A DNA stretch of 5,929 nucleotides, from contig CALGFL010000303.1 of NCBI GenBank assembly GCA_937881145.1, positions 1 to 5,929 of the forward strand. The letters are read 5' to 3'. Both the position numbers and the translations under genes were made by a program. The notes below the pieces were generated by a model that saw nothing but the letters and a program-made list of their open reading frames with translations, searched no databases and was not told the DNA's origin. Shown one piece after another: positions 1 through 5,798 of this stretch. The first letter of the stretch is position 1. Each line of letters begins with the position of its first letter. This stretch comes from an uncultured Bordetella sp. (GTDB lineage Bacteria > Pseudomonadota > Gammaproteobacteria > Burkholderiales > Burkholderiaceae_B).

Positions 1-1342
1 AGACGAACTGCTGCCGCAGCGCATTGCCGTTCTGGCTCAGCTCGCCGGCACTGCTGGGCGCGACCAGGCTCATCACCACCTGATTGCCCGCAAGCGTCAG
101 GCGCGCCTGGACCAGGCCCAGGCGCGGCAGTTCGATCTGCAGGCGAGTGGCCCAGTGGTCGTTGTCCATGAGCTCGCCGCCCTGGGTGCGATCGCGCGCG
201 ATCTCCCATTCCATATGGGCGCCGGGCCAGGCCTGGCCTTGCCAGACCAATGACTGGTTGGCCAGCACATCGAGCTGCTGGTGGACCAGCGAAGCGGCTT
301 CGGGATGAATGCCGGCCAGGGGGTTGCCGCCGCTCGTCAGCGAACTGGAAAGACTCAGGCTGGTGGAGCTGCCGCTGTCGCCAGCATTTTGCTGGGCAAG
401 CGGCGCGTTCTGCGTGTTCTGGGCAGTTGGAGCCGTGCCGCCCCAGGTATTGCTTTGTGCCGCAGCCGGCATCGCCTGAGCGTTGGCCGGCGTGGGCACG
501 GGCGTGTCGCGGGTGATGACGTCGTTTTGATTCAGCTGGGCCTGCGGTTCCTTGGCGAGATCTTGGGCGGTGCGCTGGCCGAACGCCATCTGCGTCAGGT
601 GCGATTCGTAGAACAACCCGGTTTCCTGCACGGCGGCGCGCAGCGCCTGCGTGAGTTGCGCGGCCTGGGTCGTACTGGCTGTCGCCGGCTGCGTGCCGGC
701 GGCTTGCCGGGTCGCCAGCGCAGCCGATGTCTGCTGGCCGGGACGGGCCGCGGTCGAGGCCGAGGCGGTATTCGAGGAAGCCGCCGTCTGGGGCTGTTGT
801 CCTTGCTGCCCTTGCGTGTCCCCGGATTGCTGGCCCGCCTGTTCCACGGCCGCATTCGTTTGCTGGCCTATCGGCGTGGGCATGCCGGGAGTCTGGCCGG
901 ACCGTGCGCCGGTAGTGGGGGCACGCGTTTCGTCCTGGTTACTGTTCAGCGCCGTCCAGAGCGGCGCCTTGCCCTGGCTGGGAGGCGCTTGGTCGGGCGA
1001 TTGCGCGAGCAGGGCCAGGATGGTGCGGGCGGTTGCGCCCAGTGTGGTCGGGGCGGAAGGAGTAAGGTCGGTGCTGGTGATCAACCCCCGGGCGGCGAGC
1101 GACAACGCGGTGGCGGTCTTGGCGTTGACGATCTGCTGCGCTGCATCGCCTTCGGTATCGGCGAGCAGGGGCTGGCCGTTTTCGTCCAGCTGCGGGTTTT
1201 TCTCGGGGTCGGCCGTCGGCGCGACGGCGTCGGGACGGGCGCCGTTGAGCAGGTTGGCATAGGCCGACATGCTGGTGCCCAGCACGGCGTCCAGCCTTTG
1301 TACCAGGATGCTGCTCAGGGCTGGCGGCCCAACCACGCTCAT
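1..1342 (-). CDS. fliK: Flagellar hook-length control protein FliK (C-terminus cut by window edge)
   Basis: FliK is secreted through the flagellar type III apparatus, measures the hook, and switches export from hook to filament substrates by acting on FlhB. The frame stays open from the ATG at 1342 to the left edge (447 codons, no stop). Residues about 100-340 are a low-complexity Gln/Ala/Thr/Ser/Pro-rich stretch, as expected for the disordered ruler part. It is interrupted by the segment GLFYESHLTQMAFGQ at 242-256, which I recognise from betaproteobacterial FliK proteins. From about residue 352 (LVHQQLDVL, then WQGQAWPG and MEWEI) the sequence fits the conserved C-terminal hook-length domain, ending in the window with GNALRQQFV. 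The start is fixed by an in-frame TAG at 1346-1348, six bases before the ATG. That ATG overlaps the fliT stop as ATGA, and no clear ribosome site precedes it, so translational coupling to fliT is likely. The missing C-terminus is probably short, judged from usual family length. Confidence 0.9.
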   Translation of the reverse strand, partial: MSVVGPPALSSILVQRLDAVLGTSMSAYANLLNGARPDAVAPTADPEKNPQLDENGQPLLADTEGDAAQQIVNAKTATALSLAARGLITSTDLTPSAPTTLGATARTILALLAQSPDQAPPSQGKAPLWTALNSNQDETRAPTTGARSGQTPGMPTPIGQQTNAAVEQAGQQSGDTQGQQGQQPQTAASSNTASASTAARPGQQTSAALATRQAAGTQPATASTTQAAQLTQALRAAVQETGLFYESHLTQMAFGQRTAQDLAKEPQAQLNQNDVITRDTPVPTPANAQAMPAAAQSNTWGGTAPTAQNTQNAPLAQQNAGDSGSSTSLSLSSSLTSGGNPLAGIHPEAASLVHQQLDVLANQSLVWQGQAWPGAHMEWEIARDRTQGGELMDNDHWATRLQIELPRLGLVQARLTLAGNQVVMSLVAPSSAGELSQNGNALRQQFV

Positions 1343-1686
1343 AGGCTAGGCGTCCGGCCCTGGTAGGCAAGCATCAGCGACTGCTGGCGGCGCATGCGGC
1401 CCAGCATCTGGCTCAGGTTTTTCAATTGCGGCATGGCCAGATCGCGGACGGCGGCGTCATTGTCCAGGATCTGCACCAAGAGGTCGTATTTGACGCCGCG
1501 CGCCGCGCTGTCGAGCTGCGCTTCGCCTGACTCGAGGCTGCGAAGGCGTTCGACGGACTGGCAGTATTCCTTGCCATAATCCACGACTTTGCCCCAGTCA
1601 TCCGCCTGCGCGGCAGTGAGCATGGCGCCGGTGATGTGCGCGATGCTCTTGTAGATGTCCAGCACGGGGGCCGGCGTTGACGTCAT
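1339..1686 (-). CDS. fliT: Flagellar export chaperone FliT
   Basis: This 115-residue, mostly helical cytoplasmic protein is placed as FliT, the chaperone that holds the cap protein FliD before export. In enteric bacteria FliT also represses FlhDC. The N-terminal helices run through residues 8-50, with a central W31. The C-terminal part is the most recognisable: ILDNDAAVRDLAMPQ at 73-87, followed by an amphipathic helix to about residue 108, which in the family binds FliD or the export gate. Sequence conservation in FliT is low, so position between fliS and fliK carries much of the call. The start at 1686 is supported by a GAGG ribosome site (plus-strand 1692-1695) five bases upstream. The gene begins 28 bp after fliS ends and its TGA overlaps the fliK ATG. 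Whether the regulatory role seen in Salmonella applies here cannot be told. Confidence 0.82.
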   Translation of the reverse strand: MTSTPAPVLDIYKSIAHITGAMLTAAQADDWGKVVDYGKEYCQSVERLRSLESGEAQLDSAARGVKYDLLVQILDNDAAVRDLAMPQLKNLSQMLGRMRRQQSLMLAYQGRTPSL

Positions 1687-1714
1687 GAGGGCCTCGGGGA
1701 TCAGGCGGAAAAGA

Positions 1715-2170
1715 TCAGGGTTGCGCTTGGTCGGATTGCGATTCGTCGATGGCTTGCGGTTGAGGGTCCGCTGCCTGCTGCCACGCAGTCTGCAATTCGG
1801 CCAACAAGCGATCGGCTACATTGAGTTGCTCGATATCGGCCTTGTAATTGGCCAGATAGAGACTCCGAATAATGTAGTTGTATAGCCGAGACAGATTCTC
1901 GGCGACTTCGCCGCCGGCCGATAGGTTCAGGCTTTGCTTGAGGCCTTCGTCCACGATGCGCGTTGCATGGCTGATCGCCTTGCCGCGCTCGGGTATCTGG
2001 CCGGCCTCCATGTGGATTTTGGCCTTGGCTATTGCCGCTCGCGCACCGGTGAAAAGCAACGTGACCAGCCGCGTGGGCGACGCATTCAACACTGCGGTTT
2101 CCAGACCCACGTCGGCGTAGGACCGGGTAGAGCGCGCCGTATAGGAGTTTCGTCTTTCTGCGTAAGCCAT
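1715..2170 (-). CDS. fliS: Flagellin export chaperone FliS
   Basis: FliS binds the C-terminus of newly made flagellin, keeps it from polymerising in the cytoplasm and delivers it to FlhA of the export gate. The 151-residue protein shows the family pattern from end to end: the N-terminal NSY near residue 10, SPTRLVTLLFTGA at 31-43 (the SP-x-x-L-I helix), the helix KAISHATRIVDEGLKQSL at 64-81, then NLSRLYNYIIRSLYLAN at 92-108 and a last helix with LLAELQTAW at 122-130. The tail after 131 is Gln/Asp/Ser-rich and somewhat longer than in short FliS proteins. The ATG at 2170 lies 18 bp after the fliD stop. The bases before it are pyrimidine-rich (CTTCTCTT) with no clear Shine-Dalgarno site, so reinitiation after fliD is plausible. 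No flagellin gene lies in the window. Confidence 0.95.
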   Translation of the reverse strand: MAYAERRNSYTARSTRSYADVGLETAVLNASPTRLVTLLFTGARAAIAKAKIHMEAGQIPERGKAISHATRIVDEGLKQSLNLSAGGEVAENLSRLYNYIIRSLYLANYKADIEQLNVADRLLAELQTAWQQAADPQPQAIDESQSDQAQP

Positions 2171-2188
2171 AAGAGAAGCGTGAAGCGG

Positions 2189-3637
2189 TTATCCCGACGA
2201 TTTGTTCATCGCGGCGAATTGCTGGGTCAGGTAGGTGCTGGTGCTGTTCATCGTCGCGATCATGGTGTCCAGGTTGGTGAACTCGGTGCGATACCGGTTC
2301 ATGTCGCCCGTGACCGTGCTCAGCAGAGTGTTGTACTGGTTTTGCAGCGCGGTGATGGTCTGCTGCAATCCGCTCGTGGCATAAGAGAGCGTGCCCGTGA
2401 CGCCGGACGCGGAATTGCCCAGAATGGTGTTGGTCGCGCTCTGCATCTGGGCAGCCAGCCCGCTGGTGCCGGTGAACATGGCCGAAACGTCGGTCGGGTC
2501 CGTGGTGATCGCGGTGTCCAGCTTGGTGGTGTCCAGATTGAGCTTGCCGGTCTGGGCGTCCGTGGTGATGCCCAAGTCGGCCAGCGACTGCAGCGTGCCG
2601 GTGCCGATATAGACCCGCAGTGCTGCTGCGATCGCAGTCTGCGCACTATGCGTGGTGTTGTCGCCGGTGAGCGGGCTGGACGTGCTGTTGGCGGTGTTGA
2701 ACGCAGTCAGGCTGCCGATGGTGCTCTGCAGCGTGTTGTAGGCCGTGACGAACGCCTGCACCGCATTTTCGGGAACGCTGGCGTCGGCGGTGAGGTTGAG
2801 GGTGTTGCTGCCGCCGGAAGCCGTGACGCTGTTGAGCGTGAGCGTGACGTCGTTGATGGCGCTCGCGATGGTATTGCTGCTGCTGGTGACGGCGATGCCG
2901 TTGATCGTGGCGGCGGCGTTTTGAGCCGACTGCGACAGGGTCAGGGTATTGCCGCTGGAGGCCCCCGCGGTGTAGGTGAGGGCGCTGGCCAGCGTGCTGT
3001 TGCCGCTGACGCTGATGCTCGAAATGGCATTGGTCGAACCGGTCTGCGAGCCGGTAAGCATCAGGTATTCGCCGCCGCTGCCATTGTTGACCGCGGTGGC
3101 GTTCACTCCGGCCGAACTGTCGTTGTTGATGGCGTTGATCACGCCTTGCAGACTGGTGTCGCTGTTGCCGGTGAGATCGATGGTATTGCTGGAGCCGTTG
3201 GCCAGCGTGATGGTGATGGATCCGCCGCTGCCGAAGCTCTGGCTGCCGGCCGTCGCGGTGGGAATGGCGGCGGACGATTGAAGCTGATCGGCTTGTGCCA
3301 GCGCGGTGACCACGACCTTGTAGGAACCGGCGATGGCGCCCGTGGCGGCCGTGGCGGTGATGTCGCTGCCCGTGACGGAGGATTTCACGGAGTCGAACGT
3401 ACTGGCCTTGCCCAGGGTCGCGGCGGCGCTTTGAACGGCCTGGATTGCGCTCTGCAGCGTGGCGTAAGCGGAAATCTTGGTCTGGGCGCTGTTGATTTGG
3501 TTCGCCAGAACCGTGGTCGGCGCCAGTTCGGCCGCTTGGAGCTGACTCAGAAGGCCCGCGAGATCCAGGCTGGAGCCGACACCCAGCGAGGTGATCAAAC
3601 CTGCGTTGGCAGTGTTGGAAATAGCGCTGGTGGTCAT
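2189..3637 (-). CDS. fliD: Flagellar filament cap protein FliD (HAP2)
   Basis: FliD forms the cap at the tip of the growing filament and helps exported flagellin fold into place; it can also act in adhesion. The 482-residue length is normal. The N-terminal cap domain spans about 19-118 (SSLDLAGLLSQLQ at 22-34, then GSYKVVVTALAQADQL at 104-119). The Ser/Thr/Asn/Gly-rich middle, about 130-240, is the variable exposed part. The C-terminal domain runs from about 240 to 476. It contains a flagellin-hook-like INGIAVTSSSNTIASAIN segment at 245-262 and the family signature SLADLGITTD-GKLNLDTTKLDTAI at 351-377. The terminal coiled coil around 423-476 ends in YRTEFTNLDTMIATMNSTSTYLTQQF-type sequence, which in the family mediates cap assembly. 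There is no signal peptide, as expected for type III export, and no cysteine. AAGGAG at plus-strand 3645-3650, seven bases before the ATG, fixes the start. It follows flaG by 127 bp. Confidence 0.97.
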   Translation of the reverse strand: MTTSAISNTANAGLITSLGVGSSLDLAGLLSQLQAAELAPTTVLANQINSAQTKISAYATLQSAIQAVQSAAATLGKASTFDSVKSSVTGSDITATAATGAIAGSYKVVVTALAQADQLQSSAAIPTATAGSQSFGSGGSITITLANGSSNTIDLTGNSDTSLQGVINAINNDSSAGVNATAVNNGSGGEYLMLTGSQTGSTNAISSISVSGNSTLASALTYTAGASSGNTLTLSQSAQNAAATINGIAVTSSSNTIASAINDVTLTLNSVTASGGSNTLNLTADASVPENAVQAFVTAYNTLQSTIGSLTAFNTANSTSSPLTGDNTTHSAQTAIAAALRVYIGTGTLQSLADLGITTDAQTGKLNLDTTKLDTAITTDPTDVSAMFTGTSGLAAQMQSATNTILGNSASGVTGTLSYATSGLQQTITALQNQYNTLLSTVTGDMNRYRTEFTNLDTMIATMNSTSTYLTQQFAAMNKSSG

Positions 3638-3644
3638 GGAAATG

Positions 3645-3650
3645 CTCCTT
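3645..3650 (-). promoter_or_regulatory. Ribosome binding site of fliD
   Basis: The minus strand reads AAGGAG here, followed by seven bases and then the fliD ATG at 3637. It is the strongest ribosome site in the cluster and settles the fliD start. Confidence 0.85.
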
Positions 3651-3681
3651 CTGCCTCGGCAGGCGGTACGGCGTTAATTTT

Positions 3682-3705
3682 GATCAATACGCATTGCGTC
3701 TGATC
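3682..3705. repeat. Imperfect inverted repeat in the flaG-fliD gap
   Basis: On the plus strand GATCA (3682-3686), AT, ACGC (3689-3692), ATT, GCGT (3696-3699), C, TGATC (3701-3705) form two stacked complementary blocks of five and four base pairs with a small asymmetric internal loop. It is not followed by a T-run in either direction, so it does not look like an intrinsic terminator. It could be a regulator site, or a hairpin in the flaG-fliD transcript that affects processing or stability. Its right arm overlaps GCCGATCA (minus strand, 3701-3708), which resembles a sigma-28 -10 box. Confidence 0.5.
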
Positions 3706-3764
3706 GGCGGGGCAACGGGGATAAGATGCGTTTGTTCTCGGAAGAGAAGCTGTCGTTTTCCCGG

Positions 3765-4145
3765 TCAGGCCTCGGTCTTTACGGCATTGCCCTGGAATTT
3801 CGCAATCATCTTGGCAATGCGCAGCACGGTTTCGGAAGGAATGGTGCTGACCGTCTTGCCGGTTTGCGGGTCGATGATATCGACCACGACCTGGTGGGTA
3901 TCCGGGTCAATGGTGAATTGCATCTGGGTGTCCCAGCTTTGCAGTTGATCATTGACCGATTGTAGAGCCTTGTCGACCGACGCCCCAGAGCCGCCATGCT
4001 GCTGCTGCGATGTGGAGCTGTCCGTGCCGCGCCCGTTGGAGGCGTCCGTGGTGGGCGCAATGGGCTGGGCTGCCGCGGCTATGGTGGCTGCCACCTGCGG
4101 CAGAGGTAGGGTCGCGGTGGGGGGCACAACCGAAAGTATGTCCAT
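3765..4145 (-). CDS. flaG: FlaG family flagellar protein
   Basis: FlaG is a small protein encoded beside fliD in many polarly and peritrichously flagellated bacteria. Its loss alters filament length in some species, but its exact role is not settled. The 126-residue protein has a low-complexity, Ala/Pro/Ser/Gln-rich N-terminal half (1-56) and the conserved FlaG domain at about 57-118. That domain includes the core MQFTIDPDTHQVVVDIIDP at 75-93, then TGKTV and IPSETVLRIAKMI at 102-114. The usual arginine of the IRxIP motif is replaced here by SxIP. I place the start at 4145, not at an in-frame ATG at 4274. CAGGAG precedes 4145 with six bases between AGGAG and the ATG, family homology begins only downstream, and the longer version would read through the sigma-28 promoter at 4207-4233. 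It is the first gene of the cluster. Confidence 0.88.
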   Translation of the reverse strand: MDILSVVPPTATLPLPQVAATIAAAAQPIAPTTDASNGRGTDSSTSQQQHGGSGASVDKALQSVNDQLQSWDTQMQFTIDPDTHQVVVDIIDPQTGKTVSTIPSETVLRIAKMIAKFQGNAVKTEA

Positions 4146-4151
4146 GTTTCG

Positions 4152-4156
4152 CTCCT
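4152..4156 (-). promoter_or_regulatory. Ribosome binding site deciding the flaG start
   Basis: The minus strand reads AGGAG (within CAGGAGC), six bases before the ATG at 4145. This supports the 126-residue FlaG over the 43-residue N-terminal extension. Confidence 0.8.
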
Positions 4157-4206
4157 GTATATATAGGTACGCGCAGCACAGCTGTTGATATGGTTTCTCG
4201 GAAATC

Positions 4207-4233
4207 TTTACGGCAGACTCTAAGTAAACTTTA
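4207..4233 (-). promoter_or_regulatory. Sigma-28 (FliA) promoter of the flaG-fliD-fliS-fliT-fliK cluster
   Basis: On the minus strand the -35 box TAAAGTTT (4226-4233) matches the flagellar sigma-28 consensus exactly. It is followed by an 11-base spacer (4215-4225) and the -10 box GCCGTAAA (4207-4214), which keeps the key GCCG and differs from GCCGATAA at two positions. Transcription would start near 4200, leaving a leader of about 55 bases before flaG. This spacing and both boxes are what enteric and betaproteobacterial FliA promoters show. It predicts late (class III) expression after export of the anti-sigma factor FlgM. Confidence 0.85.
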
Positions 4234-4263
4234 GAAATCGAATCAAATGCCCCGGCAACATTG

Positions 4264-4284
4264 TCAATAAACATAAATTATTGA
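4264..4284. repeat. AT-rich 7-bp inverted repeat upstream of the flaG promoter
   Basis: TCAATAA (4264-4270) and TTATTGA (4278-4284) are perfect inverted copies separated by seven bases. The pair sits about 30 bp upstream of the sigma-28 -35 box, in the most AT-rich part of the window. A binding site for a dimeric regulator or a nucleoid protein is possible. No known operator is matched with confidence. Confidence 0.4.
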
Positions 4285-4370
4285 AAACTCAAGGCAATCC
4301 AGGGCGGGTGGCGATTTTTCCCGGAATGGCAAGCCTGGCGCAAAGCCGGGGGACGCGGTTTTTCGAACAG

Positions 4371-4387
4371 CAGGCGCGATCCGCCTG
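4371..4387. repeat. GC-rich inverted repeat just upstream of the folC -10 element
   Basis: CAGGCG (4371-4376) and CGCCTG (4382-4387) are perfect inverted copies with a five-base centre. They lie directly upstream of the probable extended -10 element of folC, where a repressor or activator could act. At this size and GC content it may be chance. Confidence 0.3.
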
Positions 4388-4389
4388 AC

Positions 4390-4398
4390 TGCTAGAAT
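4390..4398 (+). promoter_or_regulatory. Probable extended -10 promoter for folC
   Basis: TGCTAGAAT contains the extended TGn motif and a -10 hexamer that differs from TATAAT at one base. No convincing -35 box is seen 16-18 bp upstream, which is tolerable for extended -10 promoters. Initiation would be near 4405, giving a leader of about 24 bases before the folC ATG. That leader is pyrimidine-rich and has no Shine-Dalgarno site. Confidence 0.45.
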
Positions 4399-4428
4399 AA
4401 GGCCCCCATTCTTCTTGCTATTTCGCTC

Positions 4429-5739
4429 ATGCCTTTCGCTGCGCCCCCCGATGCTCGCGCCTCTTTGGCCGGTTGGCTGCATTACCTGGAAGTTCTGCAT
4501 GCCAAGCCAATAGATCTGGGGTTGGAACGGGTGAGCGACGTGGCCAGGCGGCTGGATATCCGGCTGGATGCGGTCAAGTTCATCGTGGGCGGCACCAACG
4601 GCAAGGGCTCCACCTGCGCCATGCTGGAAGCCATCCTGCTCGCGGCCGGCTACAAGGTGGGTCTGTACACCTCGCCGCATCTCATCCATTTCAACGAGCG
4701 GGTCCGCATCAACGGAACGTTGGTGACCGATGAGGCGCTGGTCGAGCAGTTCCACGCGATCGAGACGGCCCGCGCAGAGATCAGCCTCTCATACTTCGAA
4801 TACACCACGCTGGCGGCGCTGCGTCTTTTCGCGCAGAGCGGGCTGGATGCCGTGGTGCTCGAAGTCGGCCTGGGCGGGCGCCTGGACGCCGTCAACATCG
4901 TCGATGCCGACTGTTCCATCATCACCAGCGTCGATCTGGACCATATGGAGTACCTGGGCGATACCCGGGAAGCCATCGGTTTCGAGAAGGCCCATATCTA
5001 CCGCGCCGGCCGGCCGGCCATCTGCAGCGATCCGGTGCCCCCGCAGTCCTTGCTGGATTACGCGGAAAAGATCGGCGCCGATCTGTGGCTGTTCGGCCGC
5101 GATTTCAACTATTCCGGCGACCGCCAGCAATGGGCCTACGGCGGGCGCAACCAGCGCCGTTCCGCGCTGGCCTATCCCGCTCTGCGCGGCGCCAACCAAT
5201 TGCTCAACGCCTCGGCCGCCCTGGCGGCGCTGGAGGCGGTGCGCGACCGGCTGGCGGTGCCGCAGCAGGCGGTGCGTCTGGGCCTGGCCCAGGCCGTGCT
5301 GCCGGGGCGCTTCCAGATCCTGCCCGGCCAGCCGTCGGTCATCCTCGATGTGGCGCACAACCCGCACGCGGCGGCCGTGCTGGCGCAAAACCTCGACAAC
5401 ATGGGTTATCACCCATATACCTACGCGGTGTTCGGCATGCTGTCGGACAAAGACCTTGCCGGCGTGGTCGCCAAACTGGGCAACCGCATCGATCATTGGT
5501 ATTGCGCTGGCTTGCCGGGGCCGCGCGGGATGTCCGGCGAGGCCCTGGCCGAGCGGGTTCGGGCTGCCTTGCCGGCGACGCCGGCCGGTGGCGAAGTGCC
5601 GGGCGTGCAGGCCTGCCAGGACCCGACCGCAGCCTATGCCGCAGCGCGGGAAAGAGCAGGTGAGAATGATAGAATTCTCGTGTTCGGCTCCTTTCTTACC
5701 GTGTCCGCCGTCATGCAGGCGCTGGGCCGATCGACCTGA
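4429..5739 (+). CDS. folC: Bifunctional dihydrofolate synthase / folylpolyglutamate synthase
   Basis: FolC joins glutamate to dihydropteroate to make dihydrofolate and then extends the glutamate tail of tetrahydrofolates, using ATP through an acyl-phosphate intermediate in the cytoplasm. The 436-residue length is close to the usual 420-440. Visible Mur-ligase-type motifs, in order: LGLERV at 30-35, the P-loop GTNGKGS at 55-61, TSPHL at 81-85, FNERVRING at 88-96, EVGLGGRLDAVN at 145-156, SVDLDHMEYLGDT at 167-179, and the segment EKAHI at 186-190 holding K187, the lysine carbamylated in the family. These are followed by ANQLLNASAALAALE at 255-269, GRFQ at 293-296, DVAHNPHA at 307-314, SDKD at 339-342 and FGSFLTVSAV at 419-428. 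One oddity is histidine at 189, where glycine (EKAGI) is usual. The ATG at 4429 is the only reasonable start, since the next in-frame Met is residue 65 inside the catalytic domain. The gene is transcribed away from flaG and is followed 59 bp later by a dedD-like gene. A neighbouring accD, common upstream of folC in many proteobacteria, is absent here. Confidence 0.97.
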   Translation: MPFAAPPDARASLAGWLHYLEVLHAKPIDLGLERVSDVARRLDIRLDAVKFIVGGTNGKGSTCAMLEAILLAAGYKVGLYTSPHLIHFNERVRINGTLVTDEALVEQFHAIETARAEISLSYFEYTTLAALRLFAQSGLDAVVLEVGLGGRLDAVNIVDADCSIITSVDLDHMEYLGDTREAIGFEKAHIYRAGRPAICSDPVPPQSLLDYAEKIGADLWLFGRDFNYSGDRQQWAYGGRNQRRSALAYPALRGANQLLNASAALAALEAVRDRLAVPQQAVRLGLAQAVLPGRFQILPGQPSVILDVAHNPHAAAVLAQNLDNMGYHPYTYAVFGMLSDKDLAGVVAKLGNRIDHWYCAGLPGPRGMSGEALAERVRAALPATPAGGEVPGVQACQDPTAAYAAARERAGENDRILVFGSFLTVSAVMQALGRST

Positions 5740-5770
5740 CCGGTTGGCCGAATATCGGGCCGCAAGCCGG
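5740..5770 (+). other. Imperfect intercistronic hairpin after folC
   Basis: Starting at the base after the folC stop, CCGG (5740-5743) can pair with CCGG (5767-5770), TTG (5744-5746) with CAA (5763-5765), and GCCGA (5747-5751) with the TCGGGC block (5755-5760), leaving small bulges and a short ATAT-side loop. No T-run follows, so it is unlikely to be a strong intrinsic terminator. It may protect the folC mRNA end or tune expression of the next gene. Confidence 0.35.
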
Positions 5771-5798
5771 ACAGCAACGACAGACATCGGGCGCCATA

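Noticed and set aside
281..1366. Plus-strand open frame of 361 codons opposite fliK.
   Set aside because: Arg/Gly-rich composition with no recognisable motif; the minus strand carries convincing FliK sequence through the same region.
3653..3664. GCCT-CGGC-AGGC small hairpin beside the fliD ribosome site as a riboregulator.
   Set aside because: A four-base-pair stem in GC-rich DNA is expected by chance, and it leaves AAGGAG free.
1934..3703. Plus-strand open frame of 589 codons opposite fliD and fliS.
   Set aside because: Gly/Arg/Val/Ala-rich translation with no domain, no ribosome site, and exact overlap with two well-recognised genes on the other strand; it follows from GC-rich codon use of fliD.
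3701..3708. GCCGATCA on the minus strand as a second sigma-28 promoter for fliD.
   Set aside because: The -10 match is good, but no TAAA-type -35 box lies 15 bases upstream; the nearest AAA is too far away. It was kept only as part of the dyad observation.
3735..3748. TTCTC-GGAA-GAGAA inverted repeat downstream of flaG as a terminator.
   Set aside because: Only five weak base pairs and no T-run on the minus strand after it; termination here would also cut fliD off from its only good promoter.
4146..4274. N-terminal extension of FlaG to an upstream ATG at 4274.
   Set aside because: It would pass through the sigma-28 promoter, lacks homology to FlaG, and a good ribosome site marks the ATG at 4145.
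4789..5787. Minus-strand open frame of 332 codons opposite folC.
   Set aside because: It lies over the complete FolC catalytic motifs, and its His/Gln/Arg-rich translation resembles no family I know.
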